Assembly: GCF_011516635.5 (NCBI RefSeq)
Contig: NZ_CP096256.1
Location: forward strand, 391,819-455,818
Direction: 5' to 3'
Origin: Bradyrhizobium barranii subsp. apii
GTDB lineage: Bacteria > Pseudomonadota > Alphaproteobacteria > Rhizobiales > Xanthobacteraceae
DNA: 64,000 nucleotides
This document shows, in pieces, positions 54,453 to 61,800 of the stretch; position 1 is the stretch's first letter; each line of letters starts with the position of its first letter. The position numbers and the translations under genes are program-made. The notes below the pieces were generated by a model. It saw only the letters and a program-made list of their open reading frames with translations, was not told the origin of the DNA and searched no databases.

Positions 54453-54548
54453 TGTGAGCACCCTTCCAGAAGATGACTCTTCTAACGGTGCTCTCAAGAC
54501 TCCGCACAAACAATCAGACGGGCCTCGGCGCTACGCTTACGGTCTATC

Positions 54549-54790
54549 GCCTTCTCGGCCGAGCTGGCGGCGCGGTGATCCACGTTCGCAGTTTTCTCGA
54601 TCGTTGCGGCCGCATCGAACGCGAGAAACGCGAAGCCAAGCGGCCCGAGATGGAGGGGCGTGTCATTCGCGAACTCGGACCTTGGGGGACGCGCGAAACC
54701 CCGTTTCTCGAGGCGGTCCCGGACTGGTTCGACTACGTGCCTCGGGAGCTACGGTTCTTTCGGGATTGGGAGGACTCGAGCGCCAGGCCG
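54549..54790 (+). pseudogene. Hypothetical protein, 3' part after the IS66 insertion
   Basis: Continues the frame of 50912-51425 after the second target duplication: RLLGRAGGAVIHVRSFLDRC, then RPEMEGRVIRELGPWGTRET and DWFDYVPRELRFFRDWEDSS. The recognisably coding character fades near 54790, where the truncated ABC gene on the other strand ends, so a deletion probably joins the two remnants. The family is not known to me. Confidence 0.5.
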
Positions 54791-55524
54791 CATCGCGTCT
54801 TCGCGAGGCGCTCGTTTTCCCGTTGTTCGGCTGCGAAGCCTTTGACCACCGGGTTGCAACTGATCGCGTCGGCGAGCGCGCCGCCAAGCCTGCTATCCCA
54901 GCTGTTCGCAAGGCTCGCCGGCGGCGCGATATATTCGAGTGTTAGCGTGATCGTCAATCCGACATAGGCGAGAGAGCCGCAGGCAGTGATCAGGCCCATC
55001 ATCGGCCAGTGCCAGCCGAGCAGCACGGCCGAACCGATGAGCATGATGAGCGAGGGGAACAACGCGATAAGGATCGTGCTGTTCAATAGGTCGAGCGCGC
55101 CCATGCCGCGCGTGATCTGGCGTACCGTCGAGCCGGCGAAACTGTTGGCATGCCAGTCGGTCGAAAAGCGCTGGACCCGATCGAATGCTTCGCTCGAGAT
55201 GTCGCACAACATCTTCAGCGTCAGTTCGATGATGCAGGTGAAGGCAACGTGACGCATAACGATGGCGCCAAGTGCGAGGCCAATCAGCATAGAGAAGGCG
55301 GCAAGCGCGGCCTGCCATGCGACGTCCTGCGTTGCAGCTCCGTCGGCAACTGCGTCGACCAGCCGGCCCGTATAGAGCGGCGTCAGCACGTCAGCCAACG
55401 TGCAGGCGAACATCGAGATCATGATGGTCGCGACCCGGGCCGGCTGCCAGCTCCAGTGGCGGCCGGTGAAGGCGAGAACGTTGAGAAAACCGTCGACCGG
55501 CGGGCCAATATGGAAACGGCTCAT
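54733..55524 (-). pseudogene. ABC exporter, membrane domain only (nucleotide-binding domain lost)
   Basis: A 263-aa remnant of an ABC-type exporter half-transporter. It starts MSRFHIGPPVDGFLNVLAFT and shows five to six hydrophobic helices (for example ATIMISMFACTLADVLTPLY, LAAFSMLIGLALGAIVMRHV, ILIALFPSLIMLIGSAVLLG, MMGLITACGSLAYVGLTITL) with the usual intracellular loop (FDRVQRFSTDWHANSFAGST). Homology ends about GFAAEQRENERL, just before the ATPase domain should begin. There is no Walker A, signature or Walker B. It follows NRPS-B on the same strand, so it was plausibly the exporter of that peptide. Confidence 0.75.
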
Positions 55525-55527
55525 GGT

Positions 55528-55734
55528 CTATACAATCGCATCCACGCGATCGGTCCCAAGAAAGCTGAAATGGAAACTCCGCGCAACGACGTGACCATAT
55601 GTTGGTTCGTTCTTCGCGTCGATTGCGAAATCGCCACGGGATCGACCAGCTCCGCCGATCTCCGTTGCTCCGCCCGCGTCACTTGCCGTACCAATCTCCG
55701 ACACTCGGCTGGATAAAAGTTCGGTGTGGGCCAT
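55528..55734 (-). CDS. Small ORF between NRPS-B and the ABC exporter, unknown
   Basis: A 68-aa frame starting 86 bp after the NRPS-B stop and ending 4 bp before the ABC exporter start, on the same strand. The middle is glycine/serine-rich (TASDAGGATEIGGAGRSRGD) with no membrane segment. No strong ribosome-binding site precedes its ATG. The tight spacing to the exporter start is the only positive sign, so it may be non-coding. Confidence 0.3.
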   Translation of the reverse strand: MAHTELLSSRVSEIGTASDAGGATEIGGAGRSRGDFAIDAKNEPTYGHVVARSFHFSFLGTDRVDAIV

Positions 55735-55797
55735 CGTAAACCGACGCAAGTACGGCAACGCCAGCGTTGACTTCCACCTTCGAAAACATCTCAGACA

Positions 55798-55811
55798 TAG
55801 GCGTATGCCTA
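55798..55811. other. Short palindrome just after NRPS-B
   Basis: TAGGCGTATGCCTA, arms TAGGC/GCCTA around GTAT, 9 bp beyond the NRPS-B stop. No T-run follows in the direction of transcription, so a terminator is not convincing; an operator for the small ORF/ABC transcript is possible. Confidence 0.25.
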
Positions 55812-55819
55812 GGCCAGAC

Positions 55820-58800
55820 CTAGCTCCTCCGGCTAACGCGGGTGTCCGGTAAAAACGAGGTGCAGTTCGGCGTGTTTGCTGGCGAATCATTCAAGGCTGT
55901 TGATAACATGTGTGCCAGAACATCGCGGTTTTCTGGGCTGCTCATCATCGTTACGTGATTGCCTGGAATTGAAACTGCATGAATGGCCGCCCCACTCAAA
56001 ACGCGGTCCCAGCCGCGCATGATCGAGCTTGCCTCTGGATCGATTGAGTTCTTGCCCCGCACACGACGATTTGGGAAAGCATCAGCTGCATAAAACTGAT
56101 GGATCTCAATTGGCAGGGTCGGGGCTCGATAGCATCGTAGTGCCCTGTGAAAATAGACATACCTCAAGGCTTTGTCATAGAGATCGCGATCTGAAGCTAT
56201 GGCCCCAATTTGCTGCGCCTTTTCAAACAACTCAGCAACCGAACTGTTTTCAGAAGTTTTCTCCAGCAATTTGAACCGCTCATCATCTAAAGACTCGAGG
56301 GGCTCGAATATCATATCCAATGCTACTTGGGCATCGGACCTACTCGATGCATTTGCAGGTAGCGTGACATCGATGAACGCCATAAACGAGACAGCTTCCC
56401 CGCGACTTAGCAGGTGTTTGGCAATCGCATAAGCCAAGATTGCCCCTGAGGAGTAACCAGCGAAGCGATACGGACCTTGCGGCTGGATCTTTCTAATCGC
56501 GACGATTACCTCCGCGGCGATCGCATCGAGAGTTGGTTGACGAAGTTCAATGAAAGATGGCCATGGCAAAGCATAGATCGGGCAGTTCACATCCATTTCT
56601 TTTGCCAAAGTGAGGACATACGAATAATCTCCGTAACCTGTCGGAACAAAGAAGAGTGGCGGTTGCGTTCCCGTCGGCCGAACGGGTAGTACTCCAGCTG
56701 TATGACCTTGCGGGTCCAACTCAATCCTCGATGCAAGGTGCTTCAGGGCAGGAGCCTGGAAGAGATCGGCGGCATTAAACTTCATTCCAAGATTAAGCGC
56801 TCGACTGAGCAGCTGCACTGCCAGGAGCGAGTGGCCGCCGAGCTCGAAGAAGTTGTCGTGGCGTCCGACCCGCTCGACCCCGAGAAGCTCCGCCCAGATC
56901 TCTGCCAGCGCCGTCTCGGTCGCGCCGCGCGGCGCCTCATAGGCGGCCCGCGCATAGGCATCGTCAGCGGGCGCCGGCAGCGCCTGGCGATCGAGCTTGC
57001 CGTTCACCGTCAGCGGCAGTGCCGATAGCCGCACGAACGCCGACGGCACCATGTAGTCCGGCAGCTGCGCACTCACATGCGCGCGCAAGGTGCCGGCCAG
57101 TGCGTCGCCATCTGCCTTGTCCGATCCAGGCTCGGACGCAGTCACCACATAGGCCACAAGCTGCTTCTCGCCAGTGTGATCCTCGCGCGCCACCACCACC
57201 GCATCGCCCACCCAGGCGTGCTCGACCAGCCGTGCCGCGATCTCGCCCGGCTCGATGCGGAAGCCGCGGATCTTCACCTGGTCGTCATTGCGGCCCAGGA
57301 ACTCCAGATTGCCGTCCGGCAAATAGCGCGCCAGGTCGCCGGTCCTGTACAGCCGATCGCCGTCCACAAAGGGACTGGTGATGAACCGCTCTGCCGTTAG
57401 CTCCGGCCGGTTCAGATAGCCACGCGCAACCCCCGCTCCGCCGATGTAAAGCTCACCCACCGCACCAAACGGCACAGGCGCGCCATGGCCGTCCAGCAGA
57501 TACACACGCGTGTTGGCAATCGGACGGCCAATCGGGATGTTGTGATGAGAAACACCGAGCCTCGCGTCAATAACAAAACTGGACGACCAGATCGTTGTTT
57601 CGGTCGGACCGTAGAGATTTCTTAGAGACGCCACCCCTCTCCTAAGCCGCGACGACTGACTCGCAGGTAGCGCTTCACCTCCGCACAATACATTTAAGCC
57701 CGGTTTTCCTTGCCAACCGGCATCCAACAGCAAACCCCACGTTGCTGGCGTGGCCTGCATCATAGAAATTTTGCGCTGATTCAGAAGGTGATGCAACGCC
57801 GTAGCATCCGTAACAGCTTTACGGCTGGCTAGGACGATTGTGGCTCCCGTGCACGATGGAAGAAATAGCTCCAGTCCTGCGATATCAAATGAGATGGACG
57901 TAGTGGCTAGGAATACATCCTGCTCCGTGATCCTTAATATGTCCGAAAGAGCATATAGGAAATTCAATACGTTTGCATGCTCGACCATGACGCCCTTGGG
58001 GGTACCGGTTGAGCCAGAGGTGTAGATGATGTAGGCGAGATGGCGCGATGTGAGGCCGAGGGCGCGCGGCTCGGGATCAGAGACAGCCAGCGCGGCCCAG
58101 GGCGGGGTGGCCGCATCCAGATCGAGCGCCGTCACATCGGCCAGCGCCTCGGTCCCGAGCGCGGCGCGGCCGGCCGCATCACAAAGCAGCAGCTGCGGCG
58201 CGGCATCGCCCAGCACCTGACGCAGCCGCTGAGACGGATAGGCCGGATCCAGCGGCAGATAGGCGCCGCCCGCCTTCAGGATCGCCAAGAGCCCCACCAC
58301 CATCGCCGGGCTGCGCGCAAGGCAGATCGCCACCGGCTGATCCGGCCTGACCCCGAGCGCGATCAGATGATGCGCCAGCCGGTTGGCCTGCGCATTGAGC
58401 TCGCCATAGCTCAGGCGCTCGTCCTCATGGACGAGCGCGACCGCTTCGGGTGCGCGCCGGACCTGTTGCTCGAACAGCTCGTGGATGCACTTGTCTGACG
58501 GATACGGCGCCGCCGTCCGGTTCAACTCCTCCAGCAAATAGCTGCGTTCGTCGGCCGGCAGGATGTCGAGTTCGCGCACCGGCGTGTTGGGGGCATGCTC
58601 CAGCGCCTCCGCCAATTGCTCGAGCGCCCGCTGCATATAGCCGCAGACCCGATCCGCAGAGACAGGCTCCGCCACCTGCGCCGTCAGGCCGAGCGCCTCG
58701 CCATAATCCTCGATCGACAGGGTCATGGGATAGTTGGTGCGCTCCTCGCCGCCGAGCCATTCCACGCCCGACAGGACATCATCCGTTCCGGAGCTGGACG

Positions 58801-61800
58801 TGGCCGCCGGCTTGTTATGGCGATAGTTCAACAGCGCGCTGAACAACGGCGCCGGCGCCGCAACGCCGCTGCAGCGTTGCGCCAGCGCCAGCGAGGCATG
58901 CTCGTGCGCCAGCAGTTCGGAAAGCTGCGCGTGGGTGCTGCGCACGCTCGCCGCAACCCCGGTCTCGTCCAGGGCAAGCCGCACAGGCAAGGTGTTGATG
59001 AACAGGCCCATTGTGCGGTCGGCACCCGCACCCGCATGCATCCGGCCGAACAGCACCGTGCCGAACACCACCTGCTCTCGCCCGCTGCTGCGCGCCACTA
59101 CCTGCCCCCAGGCGAGATGGCACAGGCTGGCCAGGCTCACCCCGAGCCGCCGCGCCTGTTCGCGCAGCCGCGCGTTGAGCGCCTGCGGCAACATCCGATG
59201 CGCCTCGCTGACGCCGCTGCCGTCGCCGTAGACCTCGCTTAGCCCGAACGGCATGGTCGGCTCGTCGATGTCGGCCAGCAGCCCTCGGAAGAACTCTTCA
59301 TGCGCCTTGGCATCAACGGCAAGACGCGCCTGCGCCACCAGATTACGGAACGGCAGCGGCGCGGCCAGTTCATAGGCCCGCCCTGCCAGTATGGCCCGCA
59401 CCTCGGCATGCATCACTGCCAGCGTCGTGTGATCCCCGATCAAATGATGCTGCAGCTCCAGCAGCAGCCAGCGCCCGCTGCCGGGATCGCGCGCGGTCAC
59501 AAACCGCAACAAGGGGGCCCGGCCAAGATCGATGCGCTGCCGGCGCGGATCAAACCGCCGCCGGAGCTCATCGGCACCGGAGCCATCACAGCCATCCAGC
59601 TCGACCTCGCTCACCTCCAGCGACGCACGACGCCACACCACCTGGGCCGGGCTCGACAGTCCTTCCCAGACAAAGGCCGTGCGCAGGATGTCGTGCCGGT
59701 CCACCACTTGCTGAACCGCACCAAGATAGCGCTCCAACAGGCTCCGGTCGGCAAACGCCATCTGCGACACCAGCAGATAGGGATCGCCCCGGCTGGCCAG
59801 CAGATGATGGAACAGGATGCCCTCCTGCAGCGGCGACAGCGCATAAATGTCCTGGATGTTGCGGACGCCACCCGGCACCGTGGCGACGATCCGGTCGATC
59901 TCGCCCTGCGTAACCTCGATCAGCGGCAGCATCTCTGGCGTGATCGCCGTACTCTGCTCGCTGATCAGGTTGGCAGGCACCGCCACCTCATGAGGACGGC
60001 CAAGGCTTGCGGCAAGATCGGCCAGCACCGGCGTGGCGAACAGGGTGCGCACCTCCACCCCGAGCGACAGCCGCCGCAGCCGGCTCAAGAGCTGCACTGC
60101 CAGGAGCGAGTGGCCGCCGAGCTCGAAGAAGTTGTCGTGGCGTCCGACCCGCTCGACCCCGAGAAGCTCCGCCCAGATCTCTGCCAGCGCCGTCTCGGTC
60201 GCGCCGCGCGGCGCCTCATAGGCGGCCCGCGCATAGGCATCGTCAGCGGGCGCCGGCAGCGCCTGGCGATCGAGCTTGCCGTTCACCGTCAGCGGCAGTG
60301 CCGATAGCCGCACGAACGCCGACGGCACCATGTAGTCCGGCAGCTGCGCACTCACATGCGCGCGCAAGGTGCCGGCCAGTGCGTCGCCATCTGCCTTGTC
60401 CGATCCAGGCTCGGACGCAGTCACCACATAGGCCACAAGCTGCTTCTCGCCAGTGTGATCCTCGCGCGCCACCACCACCGCATCGCCCACCCAGGCGTGC
60501 TCGACCAGCCGTGCCGCGATCTCGCCCGGCTCGATGCGGAAGCCGCGGATCTTCACCTGGTCGTCATTGCGGCCCAGGAACTCCAGATTGCCGTCCGGCA
60601 AATAGCGCGCCAGGTCGCCGGTCCTGTACAGCCGATCGCCGTCCACAAAGGGACTGGTGATGAACCGCTCTGCCGTTAGCTCCGGCCGGTTCAGATAGCC
60701 ACGCGCAACCCCCGCTCCGCCGATGTAAAGCTCACCCACCGCACCAAACGGCACAGGCTGGCCGAACTGATCCAACAAGTACAACCGAAGATCGGGGATG
60801 GGCTCTCCGATCGGACTGGCCGACTTGGAGGTGTCAGATTGATTAAGAGGTCGATAGGTTACATGCACGGTAGCTTCCGTGATGCCGTACATGTTGATCA
60901 ATTGCGGAACGCTGTCTGAATGCCTTGCGTACCACGGCTTTAGAATGGATGGCTCGAGAGCCTCCCCACCAAAAATCACATAGCGAAGGCGATTTTCAGC
61001 TCCATTCTTACCTTCTACTTCGATGAAAGCTTTGAAAGCCGACGGGGTCTGGTTGAGAACCGTGACGCCAGACTTGCAGATTAGTTCATGAAACTCGGGA
61101 GCAGAACGGGCGGCATGACTTGGCACGAGAATCAAACGTCCGCCATAGCGCAGTGCACCCCATAATTCCCACACCGAGAAGTCGAACGAGATGGAATGGA
61201 ATAGGCACCATACGTCGTGTTCGGTGAAGCGATACCGGTCCTGGGTCGCCTCGAACAGACGAGCAATTTGAGCATGCTCGACCATGACGCCCTTGGGGGT
61301 ACCGGTTGAGCCAGAGGTGTAGATGATGTAGGCGAGATGGCGCGATGTGAGGCCGAGGGCGCGCGGCTCGGGATCAGAGACAGCCAGCGCGGCCCAGGGC
61401 GGGGTGGCCGCATCCAGATCGAGCGCCGTCACATCGGCCAGCGCCTCGGTCCCGAGCGCGGCGCGGCCGGCCGCATCACAAAGCAGCAGCTGCGGCGCGG
61501 CATCGCCCAGCACCTGACGCAGCCGCTGAGACGGATAGGCCGGATCCAGCGGCAGATAGGCGCCGCCCGCCTTCAGGATCGCCAAGAGCCCCACCACCAT
61601 CGCCGGGCTGCGCGCAAGGCAGATCGCCACCGGCTGATCCGGCCTGACCCCGAGCGCGATCAGATGATGCGCCAGCCGGTTGGCCTGCGCATTGAGCTCG
61701 CCATAGCTCAGGCGCTCGTCCTCATGGACGAGCGCGACCGCTTCGGGTGCGCGCCGGACCTGTTGCTCGAACAGCTCGTGGATGCACTTGTCTGACGGAT

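Larger units (their letters stand above)
51426..54540 (-). mobile_element. IS66-family element, complete (3115 bp), with passenger gene
   Basis: The terminal inverted repeats begin GTAAGCGTAGC on both sides (51426 inward and 54540 inward) and share GGCCC further in. A perfect 8-bp duplication flanks it. Gene order on the minus strand is tnpA, tnpB, tnpC, then a pRiA4b ORF-3-type passenger. All four frames are intact, so the element may be active. Confidence 0.95.

Noticed and set aside
54473..54967. A 164-codon plus-strand gene starting inside the IS66
   Set aside because: Its first part is IS66 terminal sequence and its last part is antisense to the ABC exporter; only 54549-54790 belongs to an older gene.
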